Shown here piece by piece: positions 1-10,003 of a DNA stretch of 64,000 nucleotides. Position 1 is the stretch's first letter, and the number at the start of each line of letters is the position of its first letter. A program made the translations under genes and the position numbers. Below the pieces are notes generated by a model. The model was not told the origin of the DNA. It did not search any database and was given only the letters and a program-made list of their open reading frames with translations. Origin of the DNA: Veillonella parvula DSM 2008 (GTDB taxonomy: Bacteria; Bacillota; Negativicutes; Veillonellales; Veillonellaceae); assembly GCF_000024945.1 (NCBI RefSeq), contig NC_013520.1:1-64000 (forward strand), written 5' to 3'.

Positions 1-39
1 TATATATTTTTATAGGTTTTTGATGGATAACTTTCGAGG

Positions 40-236
40 TTATCCACATTTTTTCTCTTTTATCCTATAAAAACTAAAAAGTCAGTATTTATCTGGTTGG
101 AATAGACTTTTATTTTCACTTATTCACAGGTTATACACAAGTTATTCACAGGAATAATAGATTTTTCCACAGCTTTTACAGTGGTTATACACATTATTCC
201 TAAAGTTATACACATTTATCGCAATAGTTATTCACA
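40..236 (+). other. oriC: oriC upstream DnaA-box cluster
   Basis: Eight DnaA-box-like 9-mers lie in one orientation just before dnaA: TTATCCACA at 40-48, TTATTCACA at 120-128, 142-150 and 228-236, TTATACACA at 131-139, 185-193 and 206-214, and the weaker TTTTCCACA at 163-171. The stretch is AT-rich. This matches the upstream half of a bipartite Firmicute origin and probably also lets DnaA repress its own gene. Box positions are read directly; origin function is inferred from box density and from the dnaA-dnaN context. Confidence 0.88.
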
Positions 237-247
237 AGAGGCACGTT

Positions 248-1822
248 ATGCAGTCATTTGATTTAAATAATATATGGGAACATATATTGCTTGAGGCGAA
301 AAAGAATATGCAACATTTACCTGATGCATTGTATTTGCGCGTCACGTCATCGTTGATTCCCATGTCTCTCGAAAGTCATTCGATCCATATTGGGGTCATG
401 CAAACATTTGTAAAAAACTTAATCGACCAGCAGCCGCAGATTAGCAAGGCTTTACAAGATGCGATTACCACGGTCATCGGTTCCCATCGAGATATGGTGT
501 TATTCGATTTTAATCAAGAGAGTATAGATACTAATTTTGTTGATGAAAGTCTCATCGATACGCCAGTTGTAGCACCGCCAATGCCTTTACCACCTATAGT
601 AGAGGAAAAGGCTCATCAAGAGGAATTTTACACACCAGTCTATCAAGATCCTGTCTATATCGACCGCGCGCCAGCGCCTGTGGATATTCCAGACGAACCA
701 ATGATAGCGACACCAAAGAAACCGACAGAAACAATGTCAACATTGCAGTCTGATAATGTTCCTGTAGACTTGTCATTATCTAATCTCAATCCGGCGTACC
801 GTTTTGATAACTACGTAACGGGCAACGCCAACCGCATTCCTTTTGGAGCTGCTCAAAATGTAGCTGAATTTCCAGGCGGCGACTACAATCCGCTCTTTAT
901 CTACGGTCCATCTGGCCTCGGAAAAACACACTTGATGCATGCCATTGGCAATGCTATCAAGGAAAATCATCCACATATGAAGGTCATGTCCATTACGAGC
1001 GAAAACTTTATGAATATTTTCGTCGAAACATTGCAGCGCAACCAAGGTAAATTATTCCGCAACACATTCCGCAATATCGATGTTCTCATGATTGACGATA
1101 TTCAGTTCCTTGAAAGCCGTGAAAGTACGAAAACTGAGCTATTTAATACATTTAATGAACTATTAAATAACAACAAACAAATCGTGCTTACCTCTGATAC
1201 TATGCCAAATGATATGGAGCAGTTTGAAGATCGTCTTCGCTCTCGTTTCCAAGCTGGCTACATTGCCACAATGGAAAATCCAGATTTGGAAACGCGCATC
1301 GCCATCTTCAGATCACTGCTTGAACGTGAATATAAAAAGAACCGCATTATTCGCATCGATAATGATTCTATTAACTACGTAGCATTGCAATTTAGCGAAA
1401 ACGTCCGCGTGTTGCAAGGTGCTTTCACTAAACTCATCGGTACAGCGTCCATCGATCAACGTCTAGAATCTATTGACCTAGAATACACAAAACACGCCTT
1501 GGCGGGTCTCGTTCACACAGAAGAGGTGAACATAGTTAATATTGAAAGCATCCAGAATTTTGTAAGTTCTTATTTCAATATAAAAAAGCAAGACTTGCTC
1601 GGCAAAAAAAGGAAAGCCCAATTCGCATTCCCACGGCAAATCGCCATGTATCTATGCCGCGATATGATCAATGAAAGCTATCCACAAATCGCAGCAGCTT
1701 TCTCTCGTGACCATACGACAATTCTCCATGCGTACGATAAAATAACGAAGGAAATTGAAAAAAACGAAGAAACTAAACGAATGGTTGCAGAAATTAAACA
1801 GAAATTAACAACCTGTGGATAA
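248..1822 (+). CDS. dnaA: Chromosomal replication initiator protein DnaA
   Basis: DnaA binds DnaA boxes at oriC and, as an ATP-bound filament, opens the duplex and loads the replicative helicase. The 524-residue protein has the N-terminal interaction domain I, a long acidic, proline-rich linker (about residues 90-175), an AAA+ domain with Walker A GPSGLGKT at 220-227 and Walker B IDDIQ near 282, and a C-terminal helix-turn-helix domain with the DnaA signature FSRDHTTILHAYDKI. The linker makes it longer than the usual roughly 450 residues. The start has AAGAGG about 7 bases upstream. Its stop codon lies inside a DnaA box (1814-1822), so coding and origin sequence overlap. Confidence 0.98.
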   Translation: MQSFDLNNIWEHILLEAKKNMQHLPDALYLRVTSSLIPMSLESHSIHIGVMQTFVKNLIDQQPQISKALQDAITTVIGSHRDMVLFDFNQESIDTNFVDESLIDTPVVAPPMPLPPIVEEKAHQEEFYTPVYQDPVYIDRAPAPVDIPDEPMIATPKKPTETMSTLQSDNVPVDLSLSNLNPAYRFDNYVTGNANRIPFGAAQNVAEFPGGDYNPLFIYGPSGLGKTHLMHAIGNAIKENHPHMKVMSITSENFMNIFVETLQRNQGKLFRNTFRNIDVLMIDDIQFLESRESTKTELFNTFNELLNNNKQIVLTSDTMPNDMEQFEDRLRSRFQAGYIATMENPDLETRIAIFRSLLEREYKKNRIIRIDNDSINYVALQFSENVRVLQGAFTKLIGTASIDQRLESIDLEYTKHALAGLVHTEEVNIVNIESIQNFVSSYFNIKKQDLLGKKRKAQFAFPRQIAMYLCRDMINESYPQIAAAFSRDHTTILHAYDKITKEIEKNEETKRMVAEIKQKLTTCG

Positions 1823-2000
1823 CTCTGTGGATATATAGTGAATAACTTTGTGGATATCACAAAACTCGCACTTTGGTGTGAATATGTGGATAAGTGGGTA
1901 CAAACTATTAACATAGTTATGCACAGCTCATAATTCACACAATTATTGGCGCCGATTCACTTTTACACATATAAACAGACCCCTACTATTACTACTACTA
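1814..2000 (+). other. oriC: oriC downstream half: DnaA boxes and DnaA-trio unwinding element
   Basis: Between dnaA and dnaN, DnaA boxes appear mostly in reverse orientation: TGTGGATAA at 1814-1822 and 1885-1893, TGTGGATAT at 1826-1834 and 1849-1857, TGTGAATAT at 1877-1885, with forward boxes TTATGCACA at 1917-1925 and TTTTACACA at 1961-1969. A GC-rich GGCGCCG follows at 1948-1954. Then comes a triplet run, CTA CTA TTA CTA CTA CTA at 1983-2000, which on the opposite strand is the 5'-TAG-3' repeat of a DnaA-trio. The AT-rich stretch to 2220 is a good unwinding region. This layout closely follows the B. subtilis basal unwinding system; function is inferred. Confidence 0.85.
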
Positions 2001-2228
2001 AAACTAAGAAACAATTAGAAAAACAGTAGAAACAGATCTATCGTAGAATATATATAGAGCATCTACAATAGTAAATATAGAATATTACAAACAAAACAAG
2101 TAATTATTAGTGCTTCTACAATATATAAATCGTAATCACAAGCAACATATATATTAGAAATAATATAGTAGTTAATAATAAAATCCAATTATACAAATTA
2201 ATATAAAACTTTCAAAAAGGAGTAACAT

Positions 2229-3341
2229 ATGCATATTACATTCCCAAAAGCAAATCTTCAAAAAGCAATCAACGTATTGCAAAAGGTATCTCAAAATAAA
2301 ACAAGTTCCAACTTACCAGGTGCTATTTACATAACTACAAAAAATGGTCAAGTAGAATTGCAAGGTAACGACTTTGAACTTGGTATCCGTTTAACAATTG
2401 ACGGAGATATCAAAGAACCTGGTACTTTAGTAGTAGGTTCCCGTTATTTCCAAGAATTAATTCGTAAATTACCTGGCGATACTATCGAACTTTACAAACC
2501 AGAAGACGGAAATTCTTTGACAATCACATCTGGATCTTCCGAATTTAATCTTGTTACATTACACCCAGATGATTTCTCATTGGTTGAACAAATTCACGAC
2601 CAAGATCATGTAAACATCGATAGCTTTGCTATGAAAGAACTCATCGATTTAACAAACTACGCAGCAGCTACTGATGAAGATCGTCCTGTTTTTACCGGTG
2701 CTCTTCTTGAAATCAATGAAAACGAAGTCACTATGGTTGCTACCGATACACACCGTATGGCTGTTAAAAAAATCACTATCGATGAGCCAGCAACTACTCC
2801 AATGCGCGCTATCATTCCTACAAAAACGTTAGCTGAAGTATCTCGTTTATTACCAACAGATAATCCAGCCATGATCAATATCATTTGGAATCGCACACAA
2901 ATCGTATTTAATTTTGAATCTATTTATATTATTTCTCGCTTAATCGAAGGCACGTATCCTGAATATGAAAAGGTAATTCCTTCCCAATTCGATTCTAGCG
3001 CTGTAATCGACCGCCGCGAATTCGCTGGTGCTGTTGATCGCGTATCCTTATTGGCTAAAGACATCAGCTATAACGTAATTCGTTATGATTGGTCTGAAAG
3101 CAATGTCACATTGTCTACTCAAAATACTGAAATCGGTATGGCTAAAGAAGACGTAGCTGTTGAATTTAAAGGTACACCTTTTACAATCTCCTTCAATGGT
3201 CGTTACATCTCTGATATTTTGCGTCACAGCACAGGCGACAATATCCACTTGTTCTTAAAACAAAATGGTCCTGTTGTCATTCGCCAAGACAATAATCCGA
3301 ACTATACATACGTAGTAACACCAGTTCGCACGAATGCATAA
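2229..3341 (+). CDS. dnaN: DNA polymerase III beta subunit (sliding clamp)
   Basis: DnaN dimerises into the ring that holds DNA polymerase III and repair factors on DNA. At 370 residues it has the usual length for three repeated clamp domains. Recognisable stretches include the FTGALLEI segment in the middle domain, TYPEYEKVIPSQF, and the C-terminal tail ending YVVTPVRTNA. The ATG follows AAAAAGGAG by about 6 bases. It lies about 400 bases after dnaA with the second half of oriC between them, the standard Firmicute arrangement. Confidence 0.98.
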   Translation: MHITFPKANLQKAINVLQKVSQNKTSSNLPGAIYITTKNGQVELQGNDFELGIRLTIDGDIKEPGTLVVGSRYFQELIRKLPGDTIELYKPEDGNSLTITSGSSEFNLVTLHPDDFSLVEQIHDQDHVNIDSFAMKELIDLTNYAAATDEDRPVFTGALLEINENEVTMVATDTHRMAVKKITIDEPATTPMRAIIPTKTLAEVSRLLPTDNPAMINIIWNRTQIVFNFESIYIISRLIEGTYPEYEKVIPSQFDSSAVIDRREFAGAVDRVSLLAKDISYNVIRYDWSESNVTLSTQNTEIGMAKEDVAVEFKGTPFTISFNGRYISDILRHSTGDNIHLFLKQNGPVVIRQDNNPNYTYVVTPVRTNA

Positions 3342-3594
3342 AAGTAAAAGCAGGGCAGTAGTCAATGGAGGAGCTTGCGACGACAGAGACACTGCATCGC
3401 TTTGTTCTGAACGTAAGATTTTCTAGATAACAAAGTTATCTAAGAAAATCCACAGTGAAGAACTGTGCTTTGGGCTCCAACCAAATATAACTTTGGTCGG
3501 AACGTGCAATTTTTCGAAGAAAAATGCTCAGCGAGCGACCTGGACTCAGTATGATATATATGCTTATGTTAATTGTCTACTTTAGGAGAACTTT
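3342..3594 (+). other. Structured intergenic region with four consecutive hairpins
   Basis: This 253-base gap has four adjacent hairpins on the transcribed strand: 3417-3450 (15-bp stem with one bulged base, AAA loop), 3451-3467 (CACAGT/ACTGTG, 5-base loop), 3476-3501 (CCAAA/TTTGG inside TCC/GGA) and 3506-3527 (TTTTTC/GAAAAA inside GCA/TGC). None ends in a T-run, so this is not a simple terminator. It could be a structured leader of the S4-protein/recF genes, a small RNA or a dispersed repeat. I recognise no known riboswitch family. Confidence 0.55.
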
Positions 3595-3828
3595 ATGAAA
3601 GAGAAACAGCAGGTACCCATTCATACGGAGTACATTCAAATTGATCAGTTGTTGAAGTTAGAAGGCATCATTGAAACAGGTGGTCAAATTAAATCTTTCA
3701 TCGATGAAGGCATCCTTACCTTGAATGGTCAGGTCGTAACGGAAAAACGCAAGAAATGCCGCGTTGGTGATGTAATTTCTTGTGAAGGTCTCGATGTAGA
3801 CCTCATAATTACACAAGAGGAGGCATAA
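3595..3828 (+). CDS. yaaA: S4-domain RNA-binding protein, YaaA/RlbA type
   Basis: A 77-residue protein made almost only of an S4 fold, the RNA-binding module also found in ribosomal protein S4 and pseudouridine synthases. Visible features are IQIDQLLKLEGIIETGGQIK followed by GxVxVNG-like ILTLNGQVVTEKRKK and a short acidic tail. In Firmicutes this gene lies between dnaN and recF, as here; it probably binds structured RNA, perhaps on the ribosome. The ATG follows AGGAGAACTTT. It ends 3 bases before recF, so the two are surely co-transcribed. Confidence 0.9.
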   Translation: MKEKQQVPIHTEYIQIDQLLKLEGIIETGGQIKSFIDEGILTLNGQVVTEKRKKCRVGDVISCEGLDVDLIITQEEA

Positions 3829-3831
3829 TCG

Positions 3832-4932
3832 GTGAGAATTGACTCACTGCAATTATTCCAGTTTCGTAATTATAAGGATGTACAGATACAGTTTAACCCT
3901 GAGATTATCGTTCTGCACGGCACCAATGGGGCTGGTAAGACGAATATCCTCGAATCGATTTATGTTGGTACGATTGGTAAAAGCCATCGTACTAACGATA
4001 CATCGGATATGCTCATGTTTAATGCTGAAGAAGCAGGCATAGTTGTAAAATTCGAGAAAAAAGATACGCCTCAAAAGGTAAATATTAAATTATTCCGCCA
4101 AGGGGCCAAGGATATTCGTTTAAACGATACAAAAATATCTCAAAAAGAACTGATTGGTACATTAAATACAGTTATCTTTTGTCCTGAAGACTTACAGCTC
4201 ATTAAGGGGACTCCGTCTGGTCGTAGGCGTTTTCTAGATATGGAAATATCTCAGACCAGCGCTACTTACTATCATCAATTGATGCAGTATAATCGGTTGT
4301 TACAGCAACGAAATGCAGTCCTAAAAGAATATAGGGGAAAGAATACTATTCCTCTTGAAGAATGGGATTTGCAGCTAGCAGATATGGCGAGCTTTATCGT
4401 AAAGAAACGATTAGAAAGCTTGAAAAAAATCAATCTGCTCATCGATTTGATGAATCGTAAATTGACGGGTGGACTCGAGAATTTAACCATCGGTTATGAA
4501 CAGCCCTATATGGACAATGGTTCATTAGAATATACAAAGGAAGGCTTTTACGAACGCATCAAAGCAGCGTTGCCGCAAGATCGTCATCGATTGAGCACTA
4601 GTGTAGGTCCTCATCGCGATGATTTAAGATTCTTTTCCGATGCTATGGATTTAAAGAAATTTGGATCGCAAGGTCAGCAACGAACCGCTGTATTGTCTTT
4701 AAAGTTGAGTGAACTTGAGTTTATCAAGTCAGAGGTAGGAGAATATCCAGTTCTTCTTTTGGATGATGTATTGAGCGAACTTGATGAGTCGAGACGAGTG
4801 AATTTATTGCAGTTTATTCATAAACGAATTCAAACATTTATTACCACTACAGATATTCACGATTTTAAAGATTTGAAATCCGTTCAATTTATTTCTTGTG
4901 AAGGGGGAAATGTTCAGTATGGACAGCCTTGA
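3832..4932 (+). CDS. recF: DNA replication and repair protein RecF
   Basis: RecF is an SMC-like ATPase that helps RecO/RecR load RecA at single-strand gaps. The 366-residue protein has Walker A GTNGAGKT at residues 30-37, the ABC-type signature FGSQGQQRT and Walker B VLLLDDVLSELD near the C-terminus. The start is GTG at 3832, preceded by an AGAGGAGG site that overlaps the end of the S4 gene; the MRIDSLQLFQFRNY start fits the family. The downstream DUF721 gene begins inside its last codons. Confidence 0.97.
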   Translation: MRIDSLQLFQFRNYKDVQIQFNPEIIVLHGTNGAGKTNILESIYVGTIGKSHRTNDTSDMLMFNAEEAGIVVKFEKKDTPQKVNIKLFRQGAKDIRLNDTKISQKELIGTLNTVIFCPEDLQLIKGTPSGRRRFLDMEISQTSATYYHQLMQYNRLLQQRNAVLKEYRGKNTIPLEEWDLQLADMASFIVKKRLESLKKINLLIDLMNRKLTGGLENLTIGYEQPYMDNGSLEYTKEGFYERIKAALPQDRHRLSTSVGPHRDDLRFFSDAMDLKKFGSQGQQRTAVLSLKLSELEFIKSEVGEYPVLLLDDVLSELDESRRVNLLQFIHKRIQTFITTTDIHDFKDLKSVQFISCEGGNVQYGQP

Positions 4933-5821
4933 TCTTTGTTTACCAAAGGCCTTAGCAGAACTGAATTTACTGGAACAATATAAATTGAATACCCTCGTTC
5001 ACAAGTGGCGTGATGTAGTAGGCGATGTTATTGCTGATCATACGAAAATTGTGTCTATCAAGCCTCCAGACATGGTTATCAGTGCAGATAATTCCATGTG
5101 GATGCAGGAATTACAGATGCAAAAACGACGTATCATCGAGGCTATCAACAAGTATTACCGCCAAGAGGTAATCACCGATATTCGATTCATCATGAAACGC
5201 CAGAGCTATGTGAAAGTAGAAATTAATACGTCTCTCACGATTCCTGATGAACAGATTATTACAAAACGTATTAATTTTGCTAATATCGTGCTTTCAAAAG
5301 AAGATGTAGATGCCATCGATAAATCCTTAGAACAAACGGATAACGAAGAATTACGAGCTGCTTTCAGAAAAGTACAAATTACGGCTCGAAAGCGTGAAAT
5401 ATATTTAGAGCAGCATGGGTATCATCGTTGTAAGCGATGTGGCATGCACATGGAATCTAAAAAAGAAATCTGTCCGACTTGTGAATATGAATTGCATCGA
5501 AAACATATTAAGGACATTAAGTCTGTTATTAGAAAGTATCCATACTTTAAATACAGTGACTGTCAGCAATTTATACAGTGTACTTTCCCAGACTTTGCAG
5601 AAGCGATGCGGGAATCTATATACTTTTACTTAGATAAGATTTATAAAGGGTCCATCAATCGCCGTCATATGTTTATGGTGGCCATGCTCATCACCCATAA
5701 GAAGCCTGATGAGTTGACGGATCAGCATGTTATCAATTTGTGTAATAAATATCGATCAAAGTTCCTTGCTGAAGAGGAACAGCGCAAAATTGATGCTCTT
5801 AATGGGACATTAGAAAAGTAG
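4919..5821 (+). CDS. DUF721 (DciA-like) protein with C-terminal zinc ribbon
   Basis: The first ~90 residues fit the DUF721 family, related to DciA, the ancestral helicase-loader class: LPKALAELNLLEQYKLNTLV, then the conserved WRDVVGDVIADHT. A four-cysteine zinc ribbon follows (C171, C174, C185, C188), then about 110 helical residues of unknown role, so it is longer than a bare DUF721 protein. I chose ATG 4919, about 11 bases after AAGGGGG; GTG 4898 and ATG 4910 are upstream in-frame options, but the ribosome-binding site overlaps or crowds them. It overlaps recF by 14 bases. A replication-associated role is inferred from the family and the neighbours. Confidence 0.8.
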   Translation: MDSLDLCLPKALAELNLLEQYKLNTLVHKWRDVVGDVIADHTKIVSIKPPDMVISADNSMWMQELQMQKRRIIEAINKYYRQEVITDIRFIMKRQSYVKVEINTSLTIPDEQIITKRINFANIVLSKEDVDAIDKSLEQTDNEELRAAFRKVQITARKREIYLEQHGYHRCKRCGMHMESKKEICPTCEYELHRKHIKDIKSVIRKYPYFKYSDCQQFIQCTFPDFAEAMRESIYFYLDKIYKGSINRRHMFMVAMLITHKKPDELTDQHVINLCNKYRSKFLAEEEQRKIDALNGTLEK

Positions 5822-5835
5822 AGGGGGGCATTCTT

Positions 5836-8063
<2,228 letters not shown>

Positions 8064-8073
8064 GAGGTGACCC

Positions 8074-9555
8074 ATGTCTGATAATCATAATAATAACGTA
8101 GAGTTTACGTCTAACAAAGATCAACACCTAAAACGTTCCCTAAAGGCGCGTCATATGAATATGATCGCTTTGGGTGGTGCTATCGGTACAGGTTTATTCG
8201 TTGCTGGTGGTGAAGTCGTAAGTACAGCTGGCCCTGGTGGTGCTCTTGTAGCTTACGGCCTCATCGGTATCATGGTTTATTTCCTTATGACATCTCTTGG
8301 GGAAATGGCCACATATTTACCAATTCCAGGTTCCTTTGGGACTTATGCAAAACGCTATGTAGATCCTGCCTTTGGGTTTGCCTTAGGTTGGAACTACTGG
8401 TTTAACTGGGCTATTACCTTGGCTGCTGAAGTATTAGCAGGGGCGCTCATCATGAAATATTGGTTTCCTGATGTGCCTGCCATCGTATGGTCTGCTCTGT
8501 TTTTGCTCATTTTATTCGGTTTGAACTATTTATCTACTCGTTCCTTTGGTGAAAGTGAATATGTGTTCTCTAGCATCAAGGTGATTACCGTATTTGTATT
8601 CCTATTCTGTGGCTTTATGCTTATCTTTGGCATAGGTGGCACATCTCCAGGATTTGCGAACTGGACCGTAGGAGAAGCTCCATTTGTAGGTGGTTGGGAA
8701 TCTATTCTCGCTATCTTTATGGTGGCAGGATTCTCCTTCCAAGGTACTGAACTGATCGGCGTAGCAGCTGGTGAAGCGGAAGACCCTGAAAAGAACGTGC
8801 CAAAAGCGATTAATACAATCTTCTGGCGTATTCTATTGTTCTATATCGGTGCTTTCACGGTTATCGGTTTCTTGATTCCGTATACAGATCCAAATTTGTT
8901 GAACTCTAGTGTAGAGAACGTATCTATTTCTCCATTTACACTCGTATTTGACCGCTTTGGTTTTGCCTTTGCTGCTAGCTTTATCAATGCTATTATCTTA
9001 ACGGCTGTATTGAGTGCTGGTAACTCTGGTTTGTACTCTTCTACGCGTATGCTGTATGCACTCGCTAAGGAAGGTCAAGCACCTCAAATTTTTGCTAAGT
9101 TAAATAAACGCGGCGTTCCAGTGCCTGCGTTAATCTTAACGACAGCAATCGGTTTATTTGCATTCCTTACAAGCTTTATTGGCGAAGGTACAGCTTATAC
9201 ATGGATTGTTAATATCTCTGGTTTATGCGGTTTCATCGCATGGGTTGGTATCGCAGTATCTCATTATCGTTTCCGCCGTGCTTTCATTGCTCAAGGAAGA
9301 AATCTTAGTGAATTGCCATACAAAGCGTGGTTATTCCCAGTGGGACCAATCTTGGCGTTCATTCTTTGCGTCATCATTATCTGTGGTCAAAACTACTCCG
9401 CTTTCACAGGTGATACCATCGACTGGTACGGCGTATCCGTTGCCTATATTGGCTTGCCAATCTTCTTCGCAGTGTACCTTGGTTACAAATATATCAACAA
9501 AACTAAAGTTGTGCCGTTGAAAGAAGTTAACCTTGATCGTGACTTCGATAGATAA
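8074..9555 (+). CDS. lysP: Amino-acid permease, LysP-like (APC superfamily)
   Basis: A 493-residue, roughly 12-helix inner-membrane transporter. The LKRSLKARHMNMIALGGAIG start with GTGLF (G38, G40, F42), the GPGGALVAYGLIGIMVYFLM segment, the GWNYWFNWA stretch and the cytoplasmic GEAEDPEKNVPKAI loop closely match lysine-specific permease LysP and its amino-acid:proton symporter relatives. Substrate assignment rests on this overall similarity. It starts 10 bases after gyrB with AGAGGTGA as ribosome-binding site, so it may share the gyrB transcript. Lysine uptake is of interest because Negativicutes attach cadaverine, made from lysine, to peptidoglycan to bind SLH domains. Confidence 0.85.
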   Translation: MSDNHNNNVEFTSNKDQHLKRSLKARHMNMIALGGAIGTGLFVAGGEVVSTAGPGGALVAYGLIGIMVYFLMTSLGEMATYLPIPGSFGTYAKRYVDPAFGFALGWNYWFNWAITLAAEVLAGALIMKYWFPDVPAIVWSALFLLILFGLNYLSTRSFGESEYVFSSIKVITVFVFLFCGFMLIFGIGGTSPGFANWTVGEAPFVGGWESILAIFMVAGFSFQGTELIGVAAGEAEDPEKNVPKAINTIFWRILLFYIGAFTVIGFLIPYTDPNLLNSSVENVSISPFTLVFDRFGFAFAASFINAIILTAVLSAGNSGLYSSTRMLYALAKEGQAPQIFAKLNKRGVPVPALILTTAIGLFAFLTSFIGEGTAYTWIVNISGLCGFIAWVGIAVSHYRFRRAFIAQGRNLSELPYKAWLFPVGPILAFILCVIIICGQNYSAFTGDTIDWYGVSVAYIGLPIFFAVYLGYKYINKTKVVPLKEVNLDRDFDR

Positions 9556-9595
9556 CATATAAAATATATTGTAGTCAATTAGAGAGGATACAATT

Positions 9596-9913
9596 ATGAT
9601 TATTACTACAACTATGCATATTGAAAATAAACCTGTACAAGAGTACAAAGGTATTGTATTTGGTGAAGTCGTAGAAGGCCGTAATTTTGTGAAAGATTTC
9701 ATGTCTGGTATTCGAGACATTGTTGGTGGTCGTAGCGGTAGCTATGAAGATTCTTTGATGAATGCGCGCAAAGCAGCTCTCGACGAAATGTCTCAACGAG
9801 CTTCTAAATTGGGTGCTAATGCTATTATTGGCGTATCCTTCCAATATAGCACAGTAGGTGCACAAAATGGCATGCTTATGATTACATGCAATGGTACAGC
9901 TGTAGTAGTTTAA
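9596..9913 (+). CDS. YbjQ/UPF0145 family protein
   Basis: A 105-residue protein of the YbjQ (UPF0145) family, a small alpha/beta fold that forms pentamers in solved members and is often labelled heavy-metal-binding, though the function is unproven. The signature region ARKAALDEMSQRASKLGANA followed by IIGVSFQYSTVG is clear. A good AGAGAGGA site precedes the ATG. It is followed at once by a strong bidirectional terminator shared with the convergent RND gene. Confidence 0.85.
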   Translation: MIITTTMHIENKPVQEYKGIVFGEVVEGRNFVKDFMSGIRDIVGGRSGSYEDSLMNARKAALDEMSQRASKLGANAIIGVSFQYSTVGAQNGMLMITCNGTAVVV

Positions 9914-9916
9914 TAC

Positions 9917-9965
9917 AAAAAACCCCCTATAAAAAGTATTAGAAATTTTTATAGGGGGTTTTTGT
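9917..9965. terminator. Bidirectional Rho-independent terminator
   Basis: A 19-base arm at 9917-9935 (A-run, CCCCC, TATAAAAA) pairs with 9946-9964 across a 10-base loop, with A-run and T-run on the two sides. It lies between the convergent YbjQ-family gene (plus) and the RND permease gene (minus), so it can stop both. Confidence 0.9.
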
Positions 9966-10003
9966 ATTGTGTTTTATCTTATCTTGTCTTGTCTTATGGT
10001 ATC

